From NCBI GenBank assembly GCA_040437565.1, contig JBDOQK010000019.1:124001-188000 (forward strand): 64,000 nt of DNA, read 5' to 3'. Made by a program: the position numbers and the translations under genes. The notes under the pieces were generated by a model, which worked only from the letters and a program-made list of their open reading frames with translations, was not told the origin of the DNA and searched no databases. This DNA is from Albugo candida. Lineage: Eukaryota; Oomycota; Peronosporomycetes; Albuginales. Below, piece by piece: positions 53,342 through 64,000 of this stretch. Every line of letters begins with the position of its first letter. Within the stretch, counting starts at the first letter, position 1.

Positions 53342-56289
53342 ATGGAGAAAAAGAAGCAGAAATTGATTCGGTGTGTTGTAGATCCATTGAAGAAAAAAGA
53401 ACTGCAGGATCTACTGAATGCTCATGGAGGAATTATCTTGGCTAAAGTGGGCAATCACCCACCTTGGCCGGCTAGAGTACGATGTATTAATTCCCCATTT
53501 CAAAGTCAAAATCTGATGGTTTTGGACTTGAAGTATAGCGAACTTGGAGAATTTCTCAAAATGATCCGTTATCGTCAAAAACGAACCCAAATCTGCGTCT
53601 ACTTTTTCGGAAGTCGTAACTAGTACGTAAACTTCTTCCACGAGCGAGTAGCAGCTTTTCATTCTCATTTTTGTGGCAGCGGATGGGTTTTTCGGAACGC
53701 TTTACAGGCATTTCGTGAAACGATTCCTCAAAATTATAAAGCTTTAAAGAAGCACGGACTTCAGCAAAAGTATGAAGAAGCTCTCGAGGAAGCTATAGGA
53801 GTGCTGAGTCTGCAGGATGAAGTCACAAAACGTTTTTACGATCGCCTGTATGTGCTACTTTGTGCTGGCAGTTGGCTATTCATGTTGACAACACAAAGTG
53901 CTTGTTGTGATCCTGTGTACTTACGTTTATAGTCAAGAGCAAAAGTCCAGATTCCTTGAAACGACATGCGAAATTTGCAATTGCACAAATGAAAAATCAT
54001 CGTTACTCATCCTGTGCGACGGAGAAAACTGCAACAGAGAATATCACATGGAATGTCTACAGCCGCCACTGGGGGAGATTCCTGAAGGGAAATGGTTTTG
54101 TCCAAATTGTAAGACGGGAGCCAAAGCACATAACAGTCCTCGCAAGTACTCGTCTTGGACACCTCTGATGCTCAGCGAATTCTCTCCTGCAGTCGGTTCA
54201 TCAGATAACTCGGGATCACTGAAGAAATCTATAAAGAAAGATAATATGAAGCCCAGAGATAGTCTGCTGAAGCGAAAGTTACCAAAGACATCATTGAAGT
54301 GTTCAGTGAACGAGAATTTTCCACGCACGGGGTCGATGGAAGTCCGGACACTATCAAAAAGACCTCGTACTTTTGCATCCGCTGATGATACAGAGAACGA
54401 TTCGACGGATGGAAAACATACTGCTGAGATCAAATCTCGCACGAATAAGTGGTGTGATCAGATCTCAGCATTGGAGACTATAAGTCCAGGAAGATCGGTG
54501 CTTCCAACGCATCTACAGACAGAACTGATCAGAGGAAAACGCGAGTCAGACGAGCGGTGTTTGATTTGTGGGCTCGGAGGTGAAGTTGTCATTTGTGATG
54601 CACCAGAATGTACAAAAGTATACCATCAATTCTGTCTGGGTGAATTCCCATTTCCGCGAAGCGAAGACGCAACGTGGTTCTGCCCAAGACACACGTGTGC
54701 AGTGACTCATACAAGTGAGTTGGAGGACTCGGGCACGTATTTATCGTCCTCGATCCAGCCATGCGATAACGTCCCTGTTGCTCGGGTGAATGGAGTGTCA
54801 CCTCGAAAAACTTGGACGCGAAAAACTCTCTGGAAATGTATCAAGTGTCCACTAGCGTTATCTGAACGAGCTCTTCCACCGGTACGTGCTGCTGAATGGC
54901 ATCAGTTTCCATTTTAACTCTCGTATTCTAGCTACTTCCGGCTCAGATACAATCGAGAAAACAACGAAGCTTCTTGTGTGTATTTTGTGGCAATGATGCT
55001 CCACTCCGAGTGCAATTGGCAAAGCTTCTGGAACGGGTATGGTCAAATTTAGCAACGAATCGTCAAGGATATCCATTCTGCGGTCCGCTTCTGAACGGGC
55101 TTGATGCACCTGATCATAAAAATTGTTCTCCCAAGACCGTGAGAATGGATCTGTTTACAATCTTGAGCAATATTCGAGCGTTGAAATACGAGACTTCATC
55201 GGCTTTTGTTCGAGATATCGATCGTGTCGTTGAAGACGCACTGGAGCTCATCGACGGTCGGTCAATGCCCCTGATAGAGTCGGCGACATCATTGAAAATA
55301 GTCTCCACCGAGCACATGATGAATTTAAGGCATCGTATCGATCTTGTGGAACGGAAGCATTTGCCTCAGCAGCAAAAAGTAAAGGTCAATACAGCAACCG
55401 TATGGCCGATATCTTGGCGGAAAGAATGCAAAGGCGACGATATATTACTTCGTACAATTGGATCGGCAATGTACGTGGAAGCGCGGTCATTAGAAGAGTG
55501 GACGGCTTTTGTGTGCAAAGCCTCCATGTACGTTACCACGTCGAAACCTCCAAAGAGTAATTCCCAGGTTCATTCAGCTTCGGATGGCAATCGCAAAATA
55601 AAAGATAGCATCAGTGATGAAGACACTCCCGCGTTACAGCATCACGGGTCTGGTAACCAAATAGGATGTTCGCCAGGCTTGACATTAGAAGAAGGCGTAA
55701 ATGCTCTGACGTCATTATCACAAAAACAAAAGCCGGTTGAGTCGGAACAGCTCGAATTTCAGACTCAAGATGGGAATCAAATGAGTGAAGAAGTACCCGA
55801 CAGAGATTTTTTCTTATCGCCGTCGACGACTGAGATGCAGCATATGTTTGATCAGCAATCATCAGTTCTTCGACAAGCACTTGAGGGCCATGCGGTGCTG
55901 CGAAAGACCTGGAAACAATTTGGACAAGAGATTCTTTCAACAAATCAGCATCAGCGGGGATTGACAATTGGGGAAGGCCGTCTTGCAGCTGAGTTACGAC
56001 TCGCCAACAGAGTATGTTCGGTAGTACCTTGATCCTGATGGATGACTAATTTTGATATCACAGAATTTGAGAGCTCGTTTGCGGCAAAAGGATCACATGA
56101 TAGAGCGATTAACGAGCGAGCATGCTCGACTTCGAGCGGAATTTCGCCAACTAAGCAACGAATTGGAAGCTAGTCGCGTATGTAGCTGTTGATGTGTTAT
56201 TTTGATCATACTTATGATGTTTATTGTAGCGTCACAGCGAGGAACTAGATCATAAATTAAACGGTTCTGATGCGTGTGGTACAGGGTGA
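53342..56289 (+). CDS. Chromatin reader: PWWP, two PHD fingers, bromodomain-like, coiled coil
   Basis: 883 residues from six exons: 53342-53622, 53680-53847, 53933-54881, 54932-56011, 56064-56177 and 56230-56289. The PWWP domain (GGIILAKVGNHPPWPARV ... YFFGSRNYGWV) is at about 25-105. PHD finger 1 (CEICNC...CDGENCNREYHMECL...WFCPNC) is at about 165-215. PHD finger 2 (CLICGLGG...YHQFC...WFCPRH) is near 365-415. A bromodomain-like block follows (MDLFTILSNIRALKYET, then FVRDIDRVVEDALELI). The C terminus is coiled coil (ARLRAEFRQLSNELEAS). The set of modules is shared with ZMYND11/8-type proteins but in a different order. It probably reads histone methyl and acetyl marks in the nucleus. Confidence 0.85.
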
Positions 56290-56345
56290 GATGCGTGGAC
56301 GTGACGCAGTAAGTGATATATCTTTCTTTAGCGCACGAGGTGTCA

Positions 56346-56445
56346 NNNNNNNNNNNNNNNNNNNNNNNNNNNNNNNNNNNNNNNNNNNNNNNNNNNNNNN
56401 NNNNNNNNNNNNNNNNNNNNNNNNNNNNNNNNNNNNNNNNNNNNN
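56346..56445. other. Assembly gap (100 N) bordered by a palindrome
   Basis: The flanks are not duplicated. The right side begins immediately with the left arm of the inverted repeat at 56446-56561. The N-terminal part of the gene ending at 56743 is lost here. Confidence 0.9.
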
Positions 56446-56561
56446 GCTGACGCAATCTTGCAGCCAACAAAGCTTCATCACGAACCAATAACCTATAGGG
56501 GCCGGACGCTATAGGTTATTGGTTCGTGATGAAGCTTTGTTGGCTGCAAGATTGCGTCAGC
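56446..56561. repeat. Perfect inverted repeat, 53-bp arms, 10-nt spacer
   Basis: The left arm (56446-56498) is the exact reverse complement of the right arm (56509-56561); the spacer is GGGCCGGACG. The right arm continues in frame into the coding sequence at 56562. It starts exactly at an N run, so a fold-back artefact of library or assembly is the leading explanation. Confidence 0.9.
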
Positions 56562-56743
56562 AACAATCCCTTATGAAAGCTTCCAAAGAAAAACAAGATA
56601 AAGAAAACAAGAAGCGTTCCGATGCCATTAAAGATCGAATATGTAGGAAGAGAATTCACATGGAGAAAAGAGAGGAACTGCTTCGTCAACATCGAGCTGC
56701 AAGAGACCGACAAGTACTAGCCTATCAACGTGACGCCACATGA
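56519..56743 (+). CDS. C-terminal fragment of an unidentified coiled-coil protein (5' part lost in gap)
   Basis: About 74 codons ending at TGA 56741-56743. Highly charged and helical (KEKQDKENKKRSDAIKDR, EKREELLRQHRAARDR). No good start codon exists: the frame enters from the inverted repeat beside the gap. It may be the last exon of a gene located in the missing sequence. It is tail-to-tail with eIF4E, 83 bp away. Family not recognised. Confidence 0.5.
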   Translation: MVRDEALLAARLRQQQSLMKASKEKQDKENKKRSDAIKDRICRKRIHMEKREELLRQHRAARDRQVLAYQRDAT

Positions 56744-56826
56744 TTTCTTTACAACCATAAACAGACACATCACGCTACATACTTCCTGTGAAATAAATGT
56801 TGAAAGTCATGCCCAATTCTGCCATT

Positions 56827-57659
56827 CTAATTTATTACGTACACCTCATTTTTGTAACTAGAGCCGCTTGCGGCTGCATCCGCATGTGATTGATACTTGA
56901 GAACTTCAGACTTTGCTAAATCAATGAGTAGTGATCGAAAAGCTCGACCTATGGCCATCTGCCTTTCCTCTAGTGAAGCTGTAGCGGTCCAGATCGCGAT
57001 CCGATCTTGGATTTTACGCGAACTCACAACAGCTCCACATACATCGCCTTCATCGTCAAGAGTTTGTCCAATCAAGGAAAGAATCTACAACACGCTTGTA
57101 TGTTTGCAATGTGACGCACAAAAAGGTAGCCATACCACACGAAGCCAGCTTTCGTCCAATCGATTCCGCCGAGAACGTGGGTTAGTGAGAATCCATTTGC
57201 CACCCTCTGCGTTGATAGGATCTTCCCACATCGGTCGTACGCCTTCTTTAAATAGATGATAGTTACTACCAAATGGTAGCTTGCTCGGTGGTAAGATGTT
57301 GTTGATCAAGCTAGCATCCGCATCATCAGTTCAGCTAAAATCATCCATTATAAGCTCTTACTGTACCACCAGAAATCTTCGACGGTTTGAAACGCGTATA
57401 CCTTCTTGAGATTTATTTCCCAGTTATTACTTTGGCGTCTCTTCTTGGAGTCATCATACCACAATACCCATCGATGTTGTAATGGATGCTATGCACAAAC
57501 GACGCTGAGACTTGAAGAGCAACTCTGTGGAAATACGTCTACCTTTGTTTCAAACTGATTAATTTCATTCAACGGTTGAATAATCCTCTCCACGGCTGGA
57601 GATTCTGTCATAGGCGTCTCTGCTTCTGCACTGCTCGTCGCCGCTACATCGTCACCCAT
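56827..57659 (-). CDS. EIF4E: Translation initiation factor eIF4E
   Basis: 223 residues from exons 57659-57543, 57488-57367, 57310-57136 and 57084-56827; introns are 51-56 nt. It is the mRNA cap-binding protein. HPLQHRWVLWYDD supplies the first cap-stacking Trp, VEDFW the eIF4G-binding Trp, and FKEGVRPMWEDP the second stacking Trp with the Glu that reads the guanine. GGKWIL, DVCGAVVSSR and IAIWT follow in the usual order. The C terminus YQSHADAAASGSSYKNEVYVIN matches the family end. The N-terminal 45 residues are acidic and probably disordered. Start ATG 57659 (MGDDVAATSS). Confidence 0.95.
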
Positions 57660-57747
57660 TGCTGTACGATGTCGTACTTTGTCCAAAGAGACGTATCTAA
57701 GCAAAGTACGAAATGAAATTGATACGATGCTTCATTGAGATCCGTTG

Positions 57748-57847
57748 NNNNNNNNNNNNNNNNNNNNNNNNNNNNNNNNNNNNNNNNNNNNNNNNNNNNN
57801 NNNNNNNNNNNNNNNNNNNNNNNNNNNNNNNNNNNNNNNNNNNNNNN
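57748..57847. other. Assembly gap (100 N) with 42-bp duplicated flanks
   Basis: 57706-57747 is repeated exactly at 57848-57889. It lies between the divergent eIF4E and RPGRIP1L-like genes, so the true intergenic distance is about 142 bp shorter than shown. Confidence 0.93.
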
Positions 57848-57933
57848 GTACGAAATGAAATTGATACGATGCTTCATTGAGATCCGTTGCCTTTATTCGG
57901 CGCCCGACGCTTCATCGCTTATGAAGCAAAAAA

Positions 57934-60900
57934 ATGCGTCGTGGAGTAGAAAGAGATAAAAACACTTTAGTGGCGGCGGATGATTGGAAGGAACGATTTC
58001 TGCGCTTACGTGATGAAAATTTGCAACTCAAATGCAAGAAAAATGAGCACGAAGATACGATAAAACGGTATCTATACCACCGATATTGCGTTAAAAGAGT
58101 TAATAATTTGTATTGTAGGATGTACACAAAGCTTAATGTTTTGGAAGAACAATTGAAGACGCGAGCGGGACGGCGTGTAGGAGGAGCGGAGGCAAAAGAC
58201 TCCGAGCCGATTGGAGGCGAACGATGTGAGTCATCTATCCGAAAGTAGACGTGATAGTCACTCTTTGTACATCAAAAAGGCTCAAATGCGCAACTAAGGC
58301 GTGACCTCGTGCAAGCAGACCAGATAATTCAAGCACTTAAGCAAGAAATAGCCACTTTACGCAATGAAAGTCATTATTTGCGTGAACGGAATCGATCACT
58401 AGAAAGAAAAATGAGGATCAGAAATGGAAGATGTGCAAAACCGCATCCATTTTTGAGTGCCCGAACACATGGTACTGTGATCAGTAAGGAAGCAAAGACA
58501 CGGGATTTGCTTAGAAGGTCACAAACAACCATGAAGAATGGCAACTGCTTTAATAGTTCTAACTCTCGATCTCCAAGACGTACAAACAAAGACGACCGTC
58601 TCGGTAAATCGGGTTTTCGGCCTCCTCTTAAAATCCTCGACAAACAAAAATCGAAGGCTGCTGGAGAAAAGAAGATAGCCAGGATTTCACTAGAAAGTAA
58701 TCAGAAAAATCCGGATGAGGTTCATGAAAATGTCGAGACTTCGTCTTCTGATTCGGGACATAATGAGGGATGTAGAAAGCCTTCAAGAGCCGATATTGGA
58801 CGATTGAAGGATGAGTTAAGGGACCGCGAAGCTCAAATTTCCATTCTCAACGCTCGTTATGAGAACTTAGAATACAAGTACACAGTTGAACGAGAACTTC
58901 AAGAAAAAACAATTGAAGAAAGCGAATATTTGAATCATCAGATTCATAAATTACGGGGACAGCTGCATGATTTAATGGTTGAAAAGGAAGAGTTGAAAGT
59001 GCAGTCCGCCAAGGCTCAAGAAGCTGAACGAGAGGTGAATTTGGTTCGAGAGCAAAATCGAAAACTGGAGGAAAGACTCACAGTGCTCTGTGAGAGTCCC
59101 TTTATAAACGACGCCTTTGAGCGTAAAGAGCGCATGGATAGGCTTTTCGAGTTGGAAAAGAAAACAGAAGAGCAAGAAGCACGTATCACGTCTCAAAACG
59201 AAGATATAAAGCGATTCAAAGGACTCAACACAGATTTAAAAGCACAAGTGGCCAGAATTAAGGACACAAAAAGGCTTCTAGAAGAAGAATTGGAGGAAAC
59301 CACTCGACACATCATTCAAGACCGCCATTCGTATCTTCGTGGAGCGACTTCAGTGAGTATACCAATCATCAGCACAGCTCAGGAGGAAAAGCAGTCCAAT
59401 GATTTACCGAAGCGACAAAATCATATGCGGGATGCTTCTTCATCTCCAGTTCGATTACCTTCTTCACCAAGAGAAGTTTCTCAACTCGAAGAAAAGATCA
59501 AGCCATCTGTCTCGATAAATGTATCCGCACCAGATTTCGATTTAGCTCAGCTTGGAGATGATATTACGGCTGGGCGTGAGTATAGCTCGGTCCGACATTT
59601 GCGAAATAGAATCCATACGCTTCAACTTGCACACGCAAAATCGCTGCAGGAACTAGAACGCAGTGAACGCATGCTCGAGGTCCAGACGAATATAAACCGT
59701 GAGCTGGTGACTGAGATTCAAGATTTGACATCGCGTAAGATCGGCAGCACACAATTTCTACAGAAAAAGATTCAAGAGGTTGAAAAAAATGCACAACACC
59801 GTGAGAAGTTAATTCTGGACTTGAAAGATCGTCTTCGGAAGCTGAGTAAAGATTTAGAAGAGTATCAAAATATCAAGAGTAAGGGCAAAGAATTGGGCCC
59901 TGCGAACATTGAGGAAGCAAGCGACGACACAGAGTCTCTTTCAGAATCGCTAGCTGAATTAGCTCGAGATCTTACCCCTGGCCAACAAGTCATGGAGATA
60001 TACGTCCGAAAAGCAGAATTGGATGCAGGTGTTTGGAAAGAAATCGACGAGTTTCCACAAATTAGCTGTGCTCAAGACTATGAGGATGGATCAACAGTGG
60101 CAACATTCACTTTGTGCGATTTTTACCACTTTGAATCTCAGTCAACTTCTTTATTGAAAGGGTACTCTCCAGCATTCAATACAGCTATGACATTCATTAT
60201 CACGACCGATGCTTTCTTTCTTCGCTTCCTTGCTTCCGAAATACTGACATTTGAGGTATATCAAGCGATTCACAGTGACTTCCGTCTGGTCGGCCAATGT
60301 GATTTTCCACTTCACACTCTTTTGACATCGTACAGCGGAGCTATCAAGCGACCCAGCCTCCCGATTCGAGGTATCCATCGGCGTATACGCGACGTGCAAT
60401 TGGGAACTTTGAACATTGAAATTAGAATATCCAGTGGATTGTACGATATCTGGGAGTTGCATCTTCAATCCTTTCCCGGCGACCGCGAGCTGATTAGTAC
60501 ATCATCGGACAGCGATACCGCACGACTCGAAAGTGATATATCTAGAGACGGAAACCCTCCGTCAACAGACTCGAATTCGCGCGGTGCTGTCAATGATCTC
60601 GAGATTTCAGTCTTGGCTTGTCGAAATCTGGTTCTTTTTCGCTACAACAAGAACGAGGTCGAATCAAAGCCACCAAGCTCATACGTTCATTATCATCTGC
60701 TTGACTATCCTGATAATTTCACGGGTATTTGTGCCGATTCACGAGATCCTGTCTTTACTGCTTGCAATCGTCAAACGTATACTCTGAAGATTGATCAAAG
60801 TCTTTTACAGTTTCTGGATTCTTCTTCTCTTCTTTTCACAGTATTTGATGATAATATACAGCCTGTGCAGGACGGAGACGACCGTGTTCAATCCGACGGA

Positions 60901-63900
60901 ATGATTGGGAAGGTTAACGTATCACTCCAAGCTCTTGCACGCGGAGACTCGATCAATCAATGGTTTGCATTGTCGGATTCTCGTGGTATTCCAGCTGGAG
61001 AGATTAGACTTCGGCTGGAATGGTATGATTCATTGGAGATCGCAAATCTGGCGTCGATGGTTCTGCCGGTGAGCGCAGTCGCGAGCAATTCGACAGGAAG
61101 AGCCTTCAATGTTGAGCAGCTGTACAAATTGATGGACTTATTCTCACCGGAGGCGGATGGACGTATTCAATATGTTTCATTTTATCAGTTTTCAATTCCG
61201 ACGGATGCAGTTGAAATTGTATGTGCTCGAGTGAGAAAACAGTTGAGTGCTTTGATAGATTCTCAGAGAATACACAGTTTGGAACACTTGATGCTCGACT
61301 TGACAGAATCAGTTGCATCAAGCGTGATGTACGAAAACGAGGCTCCTACCTCTCACTACGTCGATTGGTGTCACATATCACAACGATTTGAATCTGTTGG
61401 AATCATCTTTTCAACAAAGGAGATTCAAACTCTACGAATTGGCTTGCAGGGCACTTTGATCGATAGCACCTCCGCTGAGGGTAGGAATCGGATCCAAGAT
61501 TCTGTCTTTCTTCCGTACCTCCTATTTGCTTTAGATCCCAGACTACAAGCTGAGATTCGTCTTCTTCGAAAAATCAGCCATGAAACGCTACGTTTGTATC
61601 GGGACAAGACACTGGAAAATCCTATTGATGTTTTCCGGCATTATGATGCCCAAGGATCTGGGTATGTGGGCCGTACTGATTTCAAGAGTGCGTTGGCGCA
61701 GCTAGGCTTTGTGGTCCTTGACCAAGACTACAACCAATTACTCTTCAGCATCAATAAAGAGGCTCAGATGTGCAATGAGAATATCAATGCAGCATGTAAT
61801 CAACGTGAAACTCTTGCTCTGAACAGAGCGAAAATCGCATGTGATAGCTCAAGAGTGGAATCAGTTTCGGTGAATGATGAGATACTGGATTCATCTTCTG
61901 TCTTCAAAGATCTCATGGTCACACAGGCACCGCTTTCAGAGCTGAAATCGGGAAAAGCACCTCACGCATCCGTCAATGCCGACTTTGCGAGACGAAGAGA
62001 GATATTCATGAAGCGTATGAATGCGCTTGCTGCCGAAAGCAGCAAGAGTTATGTCTACGAGTATCTCGAAAAACGAGGACTGACATCAAAGAGAAAATTC
62101 TTAGGCTCCGACGGAGACCACACAAAAACTAGGATGCCGCGGCATACCGATACCAACCAGCGACTCGGTCAGGTACAACAGGATGCGGCAACCACTGTGC
62201 AGAAAGTGTATCGCGGATATCAAACACGTAATCGATTTCAAAGTGCACGAAAATGCGAGTTTGAAGAACAAGCTTCAATGGACGAAGCCTCATTATTGGA
62301 GGCTGATCAGCATTTGCACATACTCTTTCGACATTTCACATCCAGAGATTTCAGAATGCTGAGCGAAGAACTGGATGCGAGCTTGGCCCATTTTCCCCAT
62401 GATCAGCAGGAACCATTTACGAAGAAACAAGTGACATATATTCTGCGCAAGATAAGGCATTTGACCCTGGAACCTAGCCAGATTCAGGTTTTGATCAATT
62501 TTTTCAGCTCGAAACACTCGGATTGCGTCGCAGTCAAAGCCCTTTTTCATTTTATAATCTCTGCCCAAGCGCCTTGGACCTTCTCAGCAGTGAATAATGC
62601 TGCATTCAGTGAGTGCATCTCAATGCTGGATACGATCGTATTGAATATTCCTCGGATCATTGATATCTTTGAGAAATCTGGGGATTTCAAGCGGAAGGGT
62701 GTCATCACAGTTGGTCGATTCCGTGAAGTTTTACGTCGAATTAGTCTCACCAATGATTCGATCAGATCCATCAGCTTCCAGACGCTCTTATTTCTGACAG
62801 ACAGCGGTGCTGGTACTCACTTCCTTTATAACGCAATACTAGAATGCATTTTCAACTCTAATGCAACCAAAAAGGTTATGGTGAGTCTGCACCGATTACG
62901 AGCGTTTGGAATACTTGAGCTACGTCAACAGCTCTATACGGATTCACCGATGGATGGAATGCTCACACTTGAGCATTTCAGCCGGATTCTCATGCAAAAC
63001 ATGACAAATGATGATCCACCACGTCCAGCATTCCTATCTACCGATGCTGCAAATTTTTTCTCGCTTCACTCGACTCGATTGGAAGAGGGGATCTCCATTG
63101 AATCATTAATTGCCGTATTGGAGCAAGCACTCAAGTCAGAAAGCATTCGTGAGGCATGTGAAAGTCATCTCACGTACTCCTTGCCACAAGTCCAAGCAAT
63201 ATGCCAAAATGCTGTTGGCTTATTCCGTCTGAAAAAGTCGAAAATCCTGGAGCGCTTTGAACGATTTGATTGGAATCGCCGCGGAATCGTCAGTTTGCTC
63301 GAGTTCCGATACATTCTATCGGAAGAATTGACAAGCGGAGATGTACCGTGTACGGGAATGCCATTTGCTTTGTTTCTGAACAAAAAGCAGATCAAAGTGC
63401 AAATTGCCAAACATTTTGGTAAAAGAGTGAAAGAAAAGTTTGGAATTGACTATCGGCAATTTGTTGACTGGATTCAGTATAGAGGTGGACATCTTGGCCT
63501 CCCACCAGAAGAGATTTTACGATGCAATGCTGACGAGATGGATGTTATTGAGACTCGTTTAAGAGCGTATACTCAGAGCTCAAAACAGGAATCAAAAGCG
63601 AGCGACATATTGGGCTCTTGGAGGCGAACATTTTTGATCGCAGACCCGGCGAACGTCGGGTACCTGACGAGGTCTTTATTTGCACAATGTTCAGCAGAAT
63701 TGCAGCTTCCTGTTGATCAACAAGAATTACGTCTTATTTTGTACTTTTACGATCGATTCGCACGTGACGAAATTAGATATGAAAAGTTTCTGCAACTCGA
63801 TTGGCGTGAAGGAGTGAAAGAAGAAATGTATGCCGGTGCAAAAGTCGTGGGTCCTAGTTTTAATTCGACGGAAATGATGGCGAAAGAAGATTCACGGGTA

Positions 63901-64000
63901 CGATTGGATGCCTCGATGTTGATGCTTGAGCTCAGAACACTCTTACTGGACATGGCTCCTTCCATTCTGAAACAGCGACTAGAGGAAATTCAGGGGCAAT
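57934..64000 (+). CDS. RPGRIP1L: RPGRIP1L-like (fantom/MKS5) transition-zone protein, with EF-hand-like and IQ segments (runs off window)
   Basis: Exons 57934-58067, 58119-58225 and 58280 to beyond 64000, open for about 1990 codons. The N terminus ERFLRLRDENLQLK, then EDTIKRMYTKLNVLEEQL, is the RPGRIP1-family signature. Long coiled coil runs to about residue 600 (LCESPFINDAFERKERM is another family block). Two C2 domains follow (about 690-850 and 880-1050; YDSLEIANL closes the second). This scaffold sits at the ciliary transition zone and gates membrane traffic. The C terminus differs from animals. It has several EF-hand-like stretches (FRHYDAQGSGYVGRTDF, FERFDWNRRGIVSLLEF) and an IQ motif (VQKVYRGYQTRNRF). 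The window cuts the 3' end. Confidence 0.88.

Noticed and set aside
53281-53445. Alternative start ATG 53281 for the chromatin reader
   Set aside because: It is in another frame from the PWWP domain and would need an intron without good sites; ATG 53342 is in frame.

Overview
The window looks like nuclear DNA of an oomycete. Genes are tightly packed, introns are short (about 45 to 85 nt, GT..AG), base composition is moderately AT-rich, and the proteins are plainly eukaryotic. A compact AT-rich oomycete such as the white-blister genus Albugo is my best guess, but it is an inference. A nearly full-length RPGRIP1L-like cilium transition-zone protein suggests an organism that still makes flagellated zoospores.

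Layout. 1-2009: tail of an unidentified + strand gene, then a five-exon CPBP-type membrane protease (-). 2010-4350: no secure gene. 4351-8263: translation and ribosome genes: a small lysine-rich protein (-), mitochondrial ribosomal protein mS33 (-), ribulose-phosphate 3-epimerase (+), ribosome-assembly factor Mrt4 (-) and eIF3h (+). 8372-12878: a long N-motor kinesin. 13042-14829 (-): an FKBP-TPR-cyclophilin dual immunophilin. 15597-18160: TFIIIC90-like Pol III factor. 18407-23803: largest subunit of RNA polymerase I. 28334-29636 (-): SLOB/PXK-like pseudokinase. 29704-32882 (-): two decayed genes, a subtilase and a tRNA-dihydrouridine synthase 2. 32995-35722: ABCB6-type half transporter. 37159-38256 (-): TBC-like protein. 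38439-39026: a MITE, with a relative at 24272-24654. About 40290-41340 (-): a probable decayed gene. 41466-42638: bZIP protein. 42885-45095 (-): secreted-type serine protease. 45473-45756: possible structured RNA elements. 45958-46725: unknown Cys/His protein. 47325-49271: EHD-like GTPase with a membrane anchor. 49637-52760: kinesin-14. 53342-56289: PWWP-PHD-PHD-bromodomain chromatin reader. 56827-57659 (-): eIF4E. 57934 to the window end: RPGRIP1L-like protein.

Assembly caution. There are seven runs of exactly 100 N. Five are flanked by exact copies of the same sequence (66, 2908, 483, 827 and 42 bp), so overlapping contig ends were evidently joined without being merged. The second RNA polymerase I tail, the second kinase copy, the second ABCB6 tail and the doubled protease are therefore probably not real duplications. 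A sixth gap borders a perfect 53-bp inverted repeat.

By function, much of the window is housekeeping gene expression: Pol I, Pol III, ribosome assembly, mitochondrial ribosome, eIF3h and eIF4E. Cytoskeleton and cilium genes follow (two kinesins, RPGRIP1L). The stretch from 29.7 to 41.4 kb is different: it holds decayed genes and a MITE between intact genes.
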